In this document: piece after piece, positions 14,121 to 20,300 of the stretch
How the letters are laid out: every line of letters begins with the position of its first letter
Position numbering within the stretch: the stretch's first letter is position 1
Assembly (NCBI GenBank): GCA_045656005.1
Contig: JAZOQG010000020.1
Coordinates: 1 to 20,300 of the forward strand
Length of the DNA: 20,300 bases
Direction of reading: 5' to 3'
Source: JAZNQN01 sp045656005
Lineage (GTDB): Bacteria > Bacillota > Clostridia > UMGS1883 > UMGS1540
The notes under the pieces: model-generated
What the model was told of the DNA's origin: nothing
Database searches by the model: none
Seen by the model: only the letters and a program-made list of their open reading frames with translations
Position numbers and translations under genes: made by a program

Positions 14121-15368
14121 TTATTTAACTTTTTTGAAAAACAATTTGTTGATAAAGATTTCGATTGCAAGACCTACGCAAATAGCCACAACAAGGTCAA
14201 ACACGACGGTAAATATAAATGTTATCATCAAAATTAATATGTCAATTACAGGTGAAGTTTTGAATATTTTAACAAAACCTCTCCATTCGCTCATGTTGTA
14301 TGCAACAACAAAGAGTATTGCCGCAATTGTAGGCATTGGAATAAGCGATGCATAAGGCATTAAAACAACCAAAATTACAAGAAGTACTACTGCGTGCACC
14401 ATTCCTGAAATTGGTGTTTTTCCGCCGTTTTTAATGTTTGCCGCAGTTCTTGCAATAGCTCCCGTTGCAGGAATTCCGCCAAAAAGTGCAGATGCAACGT
14501 TACCTGCACCTTGAGCTATAAGCTCCATGTTTGAATTATGCTTATCTCCAATCATGCCGTCTGCCACAACGCAGGATAAAAGTGACTCAACACCTGCCAA
14601 AAGTGCAATCGTAAAGGCATCGGGTAACAGTTTTATAATGTTGTCAAGAGTAAAATCGGGCAATGTAAATGCAGGAAGTGATGAAGAAATGGTGTAAAGG
14701 TCACCTATCGTATTTACATTCATCTTAAAAAGTCCTACCACAAGTGAACTTACCAAAATCGCAATAAGTGACGGAGGAATTTTCTTTAAAAACTTTGGCG
14801 TAATAATTAAAACAAATAATGAAAGCATACCAATTAAAAAAGCCTCTACATTAAATGTTCCTATCGTACTTATAACCTCTGCGGCTTTTTCCATAGTTTC
14901 AACGGGGGAATGTGTAAACGTAAGACCAAGAAAGTCCTTAAGCTGACCTATTGCAATTGTAACCGCGATGCCGCCCGTAAATCCTGTTGTAATTGTGTGT
15001 GGTATAAATCTTATAAGAGAGCCGAGTCGGCATAGTCCCATAATAACCAATATTATACCTGCCATTATGGTAGCTATGGCAAGACCGCCCATTCCGTTTG
15101 CCGCAACAATTCCTGCAACAATAGTTGCAAAAGCGGCAGTAGGTCCTGCTATTTGCACGCGGCTTCCGCCAAGGAATGAAATTACAAAGCCTGCTACAAT
15201 AGCAGTGTAAAGCCCCTCTTCAGGTCCTACTCCTGATGCAAGCGCCAGAGCGATTGAAAGCGGAAGTGCAATAATTGCAACAATTATACCCGCAATTATA
15301 TCTTTTATAAGCTGCTCTTTTGAATATGATTTCATACACTCAAACAGCTTTGGACATAAACCTTTCAT
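14121..15368 (-). CDS. SulP/SLC26-family anion permease lacking a STAS domain
   Basis: This 415-residue integral membrane protein has the SulP core: DIIAGIIVAIIALPLSIALA (about 22-41), then GLYTAIVAGFVISFLGGSRVQIAGPTAAF split over two helices, and the late motif LFGGIPATGAIARTAANIKNGGKTPISG. About 12 hydrophobic helices are visible. SulP proteins move sulfate, bicarbonate or other anions, often with Na+ or H+; the substrate cannot be told. The chain ends at FINKLFFKKVK just after the last helix, so the usual cytoplasmic STAS domain (about 120 residues) is missing, and the terminator follows at once. The ATG at 15368 is used because GAAGGG (15383-15378) lies 9 nt before it; an in-frame TTG at 15377 directly abuts that site. 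It is monocistronic with its own promoter. Confidence 0.9.
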   Translation of the reverse strand: MKGLCPKLFECMKSYSKEQLIKDIIAGIIVAIIALPLSIALALASGVGPEEGLYTAIVAGFVISFLGGSRVQIAGPTAAFATIVAGIVAANGMGGLAIATIMAGIILVIMGLCRLGSLIRFIPHTITTGFTGGIAVTIAIGQLKDFLGLTFTHSPVETMEKAAEVISTIGTFNVEAFLIGMLSLFVLIITPKFLKKIPPSLIAILVSSLVVGLFKMNVNTIGDLYTISSSLPAFTLPDFTLDNIIKLLPDAFTIALLAGVESLLSCVVADGMIGDKHNSNMELIAQGAGNVASALFGGIPATGAIARTAANIKNGGKTPISGMVHAVVLLVILVVLMPYASLIPMPTIAAILFVVAYNMSEWRGFVKIFKTSPVIDILILMITFIFTVVFDLVVAICVGLAIEIFINKLFFKKVK

Positions 15369-15414
15369 ACATACCAACCCTTCAATTTTTTATTTTAAAA
15401 ACGCACCGAAAATA

Positions 15415-15443
15415 ATTATACTCCCAACGCTTCTAATAATCAA
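15415..15443 (-). promoter_or_regulatory. sulP promoter
   Basis: On the minus strand TTGATT (15443-15438), a 17-bp spacer and TATAAT (15420-15415) lie just after the glycerate kinase terminator. Confidence 0.7.
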
Positions 15444-15445
15444 GC

Positions 15446-15490
15446 AAAAAAATGCAGTTTGGCTATTTTTTTACAAAATAACCAAACTGC
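15446..15490 (-). terminator. Glycerate kinase terminator
   Basis: GCAGTTTGG (15454-15462) pairs with CCAAACTGC (15482-15490), extended by A/T pairs. On the minus strand the stem is followed by ATTTTTTT. Confidence 0.85.
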
Positions 15491-15529
15491 CGCCTGGAAA
15501 AGCGATTTATTTTCCACATAGTTCCATTT

Positions 15530-16675
15530 TTATTTCTTCTTATATATATTTATAAGTCTTGCAACCTGCTCGGCTGTGTCCATCATATTTTCTCTTGCAT
15601 TTTCCTCTTTCATTGCCTCGTCCAAAGTGCATACACTTCGTAAAATCGGAAAAAATGCATCAATTCCATTTTGGTTGCACTCAGTGGCATCTTTTGTTAC
15701 CGCACCAGAAAAAGCAATTACGGGGATATTATATTTTTTCGCAATTTTTGAAATCCCGCATGGTGCTTTACCCATAGCACTTTGCCCGTCAAGTCTGCCT
15801 TCTCCTGTTATAACAAGGTCACAGTCCTTCATTTTTTCTTCTGCTTTTGTTTCTTTTAACACAAGCTCTATTCCATTTTTAAGTTCACCATTTAAAAATG
15901 ACATAAATGCAAATCCCATTCCGCCTGCCGCACCTGCACCTTTTGCATTCTCGTCAGCCGAAGGGTTAATGCTTTTTGCAAGAACGGCATAATTTGAAAG
16001 CCACCTGTCCATGTCCTTTATCATTTCTTCGTCTGCACCCTTTTGAGGACCATATATCGCGCTGCAACCCATTTCTCCGCAAAGAGGATTTGTAACGTCG
16101 CAGGCAATACTAAAAGTGCACTCTGAAAGATAGGGCAAAACATTTTTGTTGTCAATTTTGCAAAGCTTTTCAAGCCCTTTCGCTCCAAAAGGAATATCAT
16201 TTCCTTTGTTATCGCAAAGCTTAAAGCCGAGCGCCTGAAGCATTCCTACACCGCCGTCATTTGTTGCAGAGCCGCCAATTCCTATAAGGAAATTTCTGCA
16301 TCCCTTCTCAATCGCATCCAAAATCATCTGCCCAACACCATAAGTTGTGGTATTTAAAGGATTTCTCTCTTCGTCACTTATAAGCGTAATCCCTGCCGCC
16401 GCAGACATTTCGATAATAGCAGTTTTGCTTTTTTCCAATATAGCATATCTGGAAGTAATTTCTCTCCCCAAAGGGTCTGAAACTTTAACGCTTTCCCATC
16501 TGCCGCCCATGCCTTCACAAAGAGCCTCAGTAGTGCCTTCTCCACCGTCTGCCACGGGACTTACTAAAATGTCGGCATCAGGAAAAACTCTCTTAAATCC
16601 TTCTGCCGCAGCCTGCCCTACCTGCATGGAACTTAAACTGCCTTTAAATGAATCTATTGCTATAAATATTTTCAT
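15530..16675 (-). CDS. Glycerate kinase (GarK/GlxK family)
   Basis: The 381-residue enzyme phosphorylates D-glycerate with ATP, giving 2-phosphoglycerate in the members characterised, and links glyoxylate or serine breakdown to glycolysis. Motifs visible are DSFKGSLSS (8-16), PVADGGEGT (40-48), GIGGSATNDGGVGM (132-145), CDVTNPLCG, GAGAAGGMGFA and GEGRLDGQS near residue 293. The length is normal for the family (about 370-385). AAAGGAG lies 6 nt before the ATG. It stands alone between its own promoter and terminator, with no linked tartronate or glyoxylate genes, so the pathway it serves here is not clear. Confidence 0.95.
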   Translation of the reverse strand: MKIFIAIDSFKGSLSSMQVGQAAAEGFKRVFPDADILVSPVADGGEGTTEALCEGMGGRWESVKVSDPLGREITSRYAILEKSKTAIIEMSAAAGITLISDEERNPLNTTTYGVGQMILDAIEKGCRNFLIGIGGSATNDGGVGMLQALGFKLCDNKGNDIPFGAKGLEKLCKIDNKNVLPYLSECTFSIACDVTNPLCGEMGCSAIYGPQKGADEEMIKDMDRWLSNYAVLAKSINPSADENAKGAGAAGGMGFAFMSFLNGELKNGIELVLKETKAEEKMKDCDLVITGEGRLDGQSAMGKAPCGISKIAKKYNIPVIAFSGAVTKDATECNQNGIDAFFPILRSVCTLDEAMKEENARENMMDTAEQVARLINIYKKK

Positions 16676-16700
16676 GTGTTGCTCCTTTGGTTTTTTGTAT

Positions 16701-16729
16701 ATTTTAGCATATATTTCTTTAAATGTAAA
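16701..16729 (-). promoter_or_regulatory. Glycerate kinase promoter
   Basis: On the minus strand TTTACA (16729-16724), a 17-bp spacer and TAAAAT (16706-16701), with TGC before the -10, form an extended -10 promoter about 15 bp from palindrome array 2. Confidence 0.7.
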
Positions 16730-16743
16730 GGGGTGTATTTTGA

Positions 16744-16919
16744 CGATATACTCGCTCGCGCTCGTGCGATATATTTACTTTGCAAATTCGATATAACTCC
16801 ACTTCGTTTCGTTGCGATATGATACAAATTCATTTACTCGTCCCGAAGGGACATATCGCATTACACAGTAATATATCACGCCGAAGGCATATCGCAAATT
16901 CCGCAAAGAATTTATATCG
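16744..16919. repeat. Array of short palindromes with a flipping CGATAT / ATATCG separator (array 2)
   Basis: A short word is repeated about every 20-25 bp. It reads CGATAT in the first half (16744-16749, 16767-16772, 16789-16794, 16815-16820) and as its reverse complement in the second half (ATATCGC at 16853-16859, ATATATC at 16871-16877, ATATCGC at 16889-16895, ATATCG at 16914-16919). Between the words lie small unrelated hairpins, including GTCCC-GAA-GGGAC (16840-16852), ATTAC-ACA-GTAAT (16860-16872), GCC-GAA-GGC (16880-16888) and AAATTC-CGCAAA-GAATTT (16896-16913); those in the first half are weaker. The design equals that of array 1 with another separator. It begins 3 bp beyond the tRNA-Met terminator. 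No four-helix-bundle gene is attached, and no coding sequence is credible here. Confidence 0.72.
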
Positions 16920-16922
16920 TTG

Positions 16923-16952
16923 AAAAAAGCACTTCATCAGAAGTGCTTTTTT
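16923..16952 (-). terminator. tRNA-Met terminator
   Basis: AAAAAAGCACTTC (16923-16935) and GAAGTGCTTTTTT (16940-16952) form a 13-bp stem with a 4-nt loop directly behind the tRNA 3' end. Confidence 0.92.
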
Positions 16953-16953
16953 C

Positions 16954-17030
16954 TGGTAGCGGCTAGTGGACTTGAACCACCGACCTAACGGGTATGAACC
17001 GTTTGCTCTAGCCAACTGAGCTAAACCGCC
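16954..17030 (-). tRNA. tRNA-Met (anticodon CAT, elongator type)
   Basis: The minus strand reads GGCGGTTTAGCTCAGTTGG at the 5' end. The anticodon arm is AACGG-TTCATAC-CCGTT (anticodon CAT), the T loop is TTCAAGT, and CCA is encoded (16956-16954). The acceptor pairs GGCGGTT with AGCCGCT through two G-U pairs. The arm sequences match Firmicute elongator tRNA-Met rather than initiator tRNA (the acceptor is paired at 1-72, and there are no GGG/CCC anticodon pairs). A lysidine-type tRNA-Ile(CAT) is less likely. Confidence 0.9.
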
Positions 17031-17060
17031 ATATTAAGTTTTCTTTCAAACGCAATAGCT

Positions 17061-17089
17061 ATTATACACCGCTTTTTATAATTTGTCAA
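17061..17089 (-). promoter_or_regulatory. tRNA-Met promoter
   Basis: On the minus strand TTGACA (17089-17084), a 17-bp spacer and TATAAT (17066-17061) form a fully consensus promoter. Confidence 0.9.
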
Positions 17090-17171
17090 GTATTTTTTCA
17101 AAAATAAAATAATTAATCCTCAAAATAGCATAAATTCACAAATTTTTAATAGCATTGTAATATAAAAACCC

Positions 17172-17200
17172 TTGAAATGTGACACAATTTAGGTTATTAT
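17172..17200 (+). promoter_or_regulatory. ireB promoter
   Basis: TTGAAA (17172-17177), a 17-bp spacer and TATTAT (17195-17200) precede ireB. It is divergent from the tRNA-Met promoter. A TATAAT at 17200-17205 overlaps but has no suitably spaced -35. Confidence 0.6.
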
Positions 17201-17230
17201 ATAATTAACGAAATATAAGGATGTGTTACT

Positions 17231-17488
17231 ATGGAAAATAATACAATGAAATATACCCCACAGCTTGACAGAAGTGCCCAGATTCTTGACATTCTTTCAA
17301 CTGTTTATGAGGCATTGGTGGAAAAGGGATATGACCCTACAAGCCAGATAGTGGGTTACCTTTTGTCAGGAGACCCCACATATATCACAAGCCACCAGAA
17401 TGCCCGTGGTCTTTTAAACCGTGTTGAACGTGATGAAATAATTGAGCTTTTGGTTAAAGAGTGCCTCAAAACTCTCGGCAAAAACTAA
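17231..17488 (+). CDS. ireB: IreB family regulatory phosphoprotein (UPF0297)
   Basis: The 85-residue protein carries the UPF0297 core: ILSTVYEALVEKGYDP, SQIVGYLLSGDPTYITSHQNAR, LLNRVERDEIIELLVK. In Enterococcus, IreB is phosphorylated by the Ser/Thr kinase IreK and limits cephalosporin resistance. The N-terminal region has several Thr/Ser (MENNTMKYTPQLDRSAQ) where the phospho-sites of IreB lie. AAGGA (17217-17221) is 9 nt before the ATG. In most Firmicutes this gene sits with ruvX/yqgF, a DUF1292 gene and alaS. Here it is alone, and its stop overlaps that of the convergent methyltransferase gene by 4 bp. Confidence 0.93.
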   Translation: MENNTMKYTPQLDRSAQILDILSTVYEALVEKGYDPTSQIVGYLLSGDPTYITSHQNARGLLNRVERDEIIELLVKECLKTLGKN

Positions 17489-18327
17489 TTCTTTTCAATA
17501 ACGCATACAACCATTTTAACAAACATTTCTTTCAGAAGAGGAAATTTTGTTAAAGGTGACAAAAAACCCCGCAAGGGAACTTCTCTGTAATATGCAGTGC
17601 TAATTTTCATGCCTTTAAGTATTTTCTTAAAACGTTTTATTGTCATTTTGTTTATATATGAGAAATACTCTTTTCCGCTTTCGTTTTTCGAAATGCGGAA
17701 ATTTATTCTGTCAGCACCGTCGGGTAAATCTTTCACAAGGTCTTTGTAGCCGGATATAAGCGTCTTTTCAGAAAAGAAAAGATGTACCCATGGAATATAA
17801 ACTGCATCGCTTAAATGCGCACCGAAGGGATGATGATAAGGAGGGAAATTTATATAAATTTTTCCTCCTTTTTTTAGTACACGAAGCATTTCCGATATTG
17901 TTTTTTCAGGGTTTCCTACATGCTCCATGGCATCGTTTACAATTATTGTGTCAGCCACATTGTCACCGAACGGTAGGTCGGCACTGTCACCCGTTACAAA
18001 CTCAAACTTTTCTTTCATGCCGACACTTTCTGCGAGCGCCATAGCCTCTTCCCTGTACTTTTCCAAAATTTCAAGTCCATAAACTTTTTCTGCACCGCAG
18101 GAAGCATAGTAAATGCTTTTACCGCCTGCGCCGCAGCCGATATCTATAACTGTTTTTCCCTCAAACATTTCTTTGATATCATACTTCTGAATAAAAAATT
18201 CAATAGTTCTCTCACCCTGCTCATACTGCCAGAGGGCATAGCTTTTCTTCCCTTCATTGTTGAGATTGAAGGGATGCACAGGCGCTTTGAAAAGTTTATT
18301 TACAGACTTTAATATTTTGGTTTGCAT
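17485..18327 (-). CDS. Class I SAM-dependent methyltransferase
   Basis: The 280-residue protein has motif I VIDIGCGAGGKSIYYA (60-75), an acidic residue after the second strand (VYGLEILEKY), GDSADLPFGDN, and NDAMEHVGNPEKTISEMLRVLKKGGK split over motifs II-III, as in the Methyltransf_11 group. The N-terminal helical region and the long C-terminal part (HPFGAHLSDAVYIPWVHLFF, then RFKKILKGMK) are probably substrate-specific; the substrate is unknown. AAGGAGAA (18340-18333) lies 5 nt before the ATG and overlaps the stop region of ddh, so it is third in the metallophosphoesterase-ddh-methyltransferase operon. It ends tail-to-tail with ireB, without a terminator between. Confidence 0.85.
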   Translation of the reverse strand: MQTKILKSVNKLFKAPVHPFNLNNEGKKSYALWQYEQGERTIEFFIQKYDIKEMFEGKTVIDIGCGAGGKSIYYASCGAEKVYGLEILEKYREEAMALAESVGMKEKFEFVTGDSADLPFGDNVADTIIVNDAMEHVGNPEKTISEMLRVLKKGGKIYINFPPYHHPFGAHLSDAVYIPWVHLFFSEKTLISGYKDLVKDLPDGADRINFRISKNESGKEYFSYINKMTIKRFKKILKGMKISTAYYREVPLRGFLSPLTKFPLLKEMFVKMVVCVIEKN

Positions 18328-18338
18328 TTTAGTTCTCC

Positions 18339-19318
18339 TTAAAGTAAGTTTGCTCTAAGCTCTTCTCCGCTCTTTGGCGAAAGGAGTGCAGGCGCTACGT
18401 CAAACACAGTTTTCGCACCACACATCCCCTGTTTGCTCATTCTGAAAGCCGCTCTCGCATAACACAAAAGAACACTTGAAGTAAATTCAGGATTTGACTG
18501 AAGCTTTAAGGAATACTCAATTATATGGTTGTTACCGCCCAAAGTTTTTCCGCTTCTTATAACAAATCCGCCGTGAGGCATACTGCTGTGATTTGCAGAA
18601 AGTCCATCTGCAGAAATAAAATGCACAATTGTATCATAATCTGCAAAATAGTTAGGCATTTCCTTTATTTCTTTTTCAATTTTTGCCTTGTCTGCACCTT
18701 CCTTTGCACAACAAAACATTCTCTTATATGTTTTTCTCTCGTAGTAAGCACAGGGTTTTCTCCGCTTCTTACTCTTTCTATAGCTTCTTCTACGGGGATA
18801 GTATATTGAATCGCGTTTTCTACACCTTCAATTCTTCTTATGGCATCAGAATGACCCTGACTTACTCCCTTGCCCCAGAATGTGTAGTTTTCGCCTTCTG
18901 GCAAAATGCACTCGGCATAAAGGCGGTTAGTTGAAAACATACCCGGGTCCCATCCAACAGAAATTATTGAAACATTTCCGCTTTCTTTTGCCGCGGCATT
19001 TACTTTTTCAAAATATTGGGGGATTTTTGCATGGGTATCAAAACTGTCAATAGTATTAAACATTTTGGCAAACTGCGGTCCTTGAACCTGTAAATCCGTT
19101 GCACTTCCTCCGCAGAGAATAAGCACATCTATTTTGTCTTTGTATTTTTCGGCATCATCGCAGCTTATAACAGGCACATTGCTGTCTGTTTTAAGGCTTT
19201 CGGGAGCACGTCTTGTAAAAATGGCGCAAAGCTCCATGTCTCTGTTTTGCTTTACTGCTTTTTCAACGCCTTTACCCAAATTTCCGTACCCTACAATTCC
19301 AATTCTTATTTTTTCCAT
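18339..19318 (-). pseudogene. ddh: meso-Diaminopimelate dehydrogenase, interrupted by one frameshift
   Basis: Ddh makes meso-diaminopimelate from tetrahydrodipicolinate in one NADPH-dependent step. The N-terminal part shows IRIGIVGYGNLGKGVEKAV, FTRRAP, SFDTHAKIP, SVGWDPGMFSTNR and FWGKGVSQGHSDAIRRI. The frame is lost after codon 204 (near 18709-18707) at TTTTGTTGTGCAAAGG. The next frame continues the family sequence exactly: AKEGADKAKIEKEIKEMPNY, HGGFVIRSGKT, SNPEFTSSVL, APALLSPKSGEELR. One missing base after GTTGT would restore a 326-residue enzyme, the normal length. The start at 19318 follows GGAGG (19331-19327) by 8 nt; an upstream ATG at 19333 overlaps that site. All active-site regions are intact in the two parts, so this is either a very recent lesion or a base missing from the assembly. 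Confidence 0.9.
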
Positions 19319-19336
19319 GAGTTTTACCTCCATAAT

Positions 19337-20008
19337 TTATATGAGCTTTTTTGGTTCAAATGCAAGAAAATCTGAAGAAACCAAAAAGTAATTTTCTTTA
19401 TCAAGTCTTTTTTCAAAACCGGAATTTGTATGCAAATGCCCGTAAATACACATTTTCGCATCAAACTCCTCAATAACCTCAATCACCGCATAGTCAGGCG
19501 GAAAATGAAGCATAACAATTATATCGTCGGAAAGTTTTTTCCCGCTTTCAAGTGAAAGACGCAGTCTTAAAAGCTCGCGCTCATAAATTTTTTCGTCCTC
19601 ACTATTAAAATCCTTGTCAAAAGGCGATTTCCATCCCCTAGCACAGCAAACTGCCATGCCTTCAACCAAAATACTGTTGTTGTGAAGAAAGGTAATATCA
19701 CTATATCCTCTTTCCTCTTTAAATTTTTCAAGTTTTGCCGCCGTTGTCCACCAAAAATCATGGTTGCCTTTTGATAAAATTTTTTTACCGGGAAGTGCGT
19801 GCAAAAACTCAAAGTCAGCGATTGACTCTTCAAGATACGTTGCCCACGAAAAATCTCCGCATAAAAGCACGGTATCATCATCTTTTATGGTGCTTTGCCA
19901 GTTATCTTTAATTCTGTCAACATAATTTTCCCACAAGTGCCCGAAAACATTCATGGGTTTGTCTATTCCAAGCGGCAAATGTAAATCGGATATTGCGTAA
20001 ACGGACAT
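19337..20008 (-). CDS. Calcineurin-like metallophosphoesterase
   Basis: The 223-residue protein has the full metal-binding set: SDLHL (7-11), GDFSW (51-55), GNHDFWW (81-87), MLHFPP (166-171) and GHLH (190-193). This fits a binuclear metallophosphoesterase of the short Firmicute type. The substrate is unknown; cytoplasmic, no signal peptide. The ATG at 20008 follows AAGGAG by 5 nt. It is first in an operon with ddh (18 nt downstream) and the methyltransferase. Its Shine-Dalgarno is one base from the terminal repeat of the element at 20021, so any promoter must lie inside or beyond that element. Confidence 0.92.
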   Translation of the reverse strand: MSVYAISDLHLPLGIDKPMNVFGHLWENYVDRIKDNWQSTIKDDDTVLLCGDFSWATYLEESIADFEFLHALPGKKILSKGNHDFWWTTAAKLEKFKEERGYSDITFLHNNSILVEGMAVCCARGWKSPFDKDFNSEDEKIYERELLRLRLSLESGKKLSDDIIVMLHFPPDYAVIEVIEEFDAKMCIYGHLHTNSGFEKRLDKENYFLVSSDFLAFEPKKLI

Positions 20009-20020
20009 AAATTCTCCTTA

Positions 20021-20297
20021 TAAGCAGTTACGTTAGTATCCGAACTCCGCCAAAAGCTTTAAAATCAGGCTTTTTCTGTGTTGTCGGTCTTGAAATATAT
20101 TTAATATTCCTACGACCTTCCGCCGTGAAAAATCACAAATTTTAAAGCTTTATGGTCAGAAAGATTTTTTGTCTGGATTTTTCCAGGCAATGCAAGGCAA
20201 AAACGGAGCTAATACTGACGTATTTGCGAGTATTTTAACAAAGCAGTGACGAAAAAATCCGCCAAAAAACGGGTTCGGATATTAACGTAACTGCTTA
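20021..20297. repeat. Dispersed element with 25-bp terminal inverted repeats (copy 2, complete)
   Basis: The left end (20021-20045, TAAGCAGTTACGTTA then TATCCGAAC) and the reverse complement of the right end (20297-20273) match at 24 of 25 positions. Within it, AAAGCTTTAAAAT (20054-20066) and ATTTTAAAGCTTT (20140-20152) form an internal inverted repeat. The core GCAAGGCAAAAACG (20192-20205), the AATAC-GTATT hairpin (20211-20224) and GAGTATTTTAACAAAGC (20228-20244) are shared with copy 1 at the left edge of the window. At about 277 bp, with no coding capacity, it fits a MITE or large imperfect-hairpin repeat. Target duplications cannot be judged because the window ends 3 bp later. Confidence 0.75.
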
Positions 20298-20300
20298 AGC

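Noticed and set aside
15369..15377. TTG start for sulP at 15377
   Set aside because: The Shine-Dalgarno GAAGGG directly abuts it, leaving no spacing; the ATG at 15368 has a 9-nt gap.

Overview
The window looks like the chromosome of an AT-rich, probably spore-forming, anaerobic Clostridia-type Firmicute. Four things support this: a spoVG-glmU-prs block matching the Bacillus/Clostridium core arrangement, an IreB/UPF0297 protein, a DUF1836 regulator, and a gene for the meso-diaminopimelate dehydrogenase branch of lysine/peptidoglycan synthesis. Promoters are mostly TTGaca-17-TAtaaT, often with a TGn extended -10, and most units end in strong intrinsic terminators. I could not assign a genus.

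Layout. 1-870: the end of a dispersed repeat element, a broken DUF4417 gene, and the ssb promoter. 870-7174: housekeeping. A two-OB-fold SSB reads rightward. A leftward spoVG > glmU > prs > ylmH run covers a regulator, UDP-GlcNAc synthesis, PRPP synthesis and an S4 RNA-binding protein. Divergent murC and a DUF1836 regulator follow. 7286-8513: tRNA-Gln(CTG), an array of short palindromes, a four-helix-bundle (S23/Avd-like) protein, a structured RNA with 6S-like topology, and a 54-residue protein. 8557-14012: a two-gene leftward accessory operon. It encodes a 1236-residue tandem-TIR/Sel1/TPR protein, translationally coupled to a membrane protein with two Rossmann/RCK-like domains and a C-terminal RyR-like domain. 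14121-17030: a STAS-less SulP transporter, glycerate kinase, a second palindrome array and tRNA-Met. 17231-20300: ireB, then a leftward metallophosphoesterase > ddh (frameshifted) > methyltransferase operon. The metallophosphoesterase Shine-Dalgarno abuts a second copy of the dispersed element, here with terminal inverted repeats.

The best candidates for undescribed biology are as follows. (i) The TIR-TPR plus TM-RCK-RyR pair looks like a nucleotide-signal-to-membrane-effector module. (ii) The two palindrome arrays share one design: short hairpins separated by a 6-9 bp word that flips orientation midway. Each sits directly behind a tRNA terminator, and one is coupled to a four-helix-bundle gene. 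(iii) The 8121-8327 RNA has its own promoter and terminator. Sequence anomalies include a probable ATT start in ylmH, a one-base frameshift in ddh, and a DUF4417 gene damaged at both ends.
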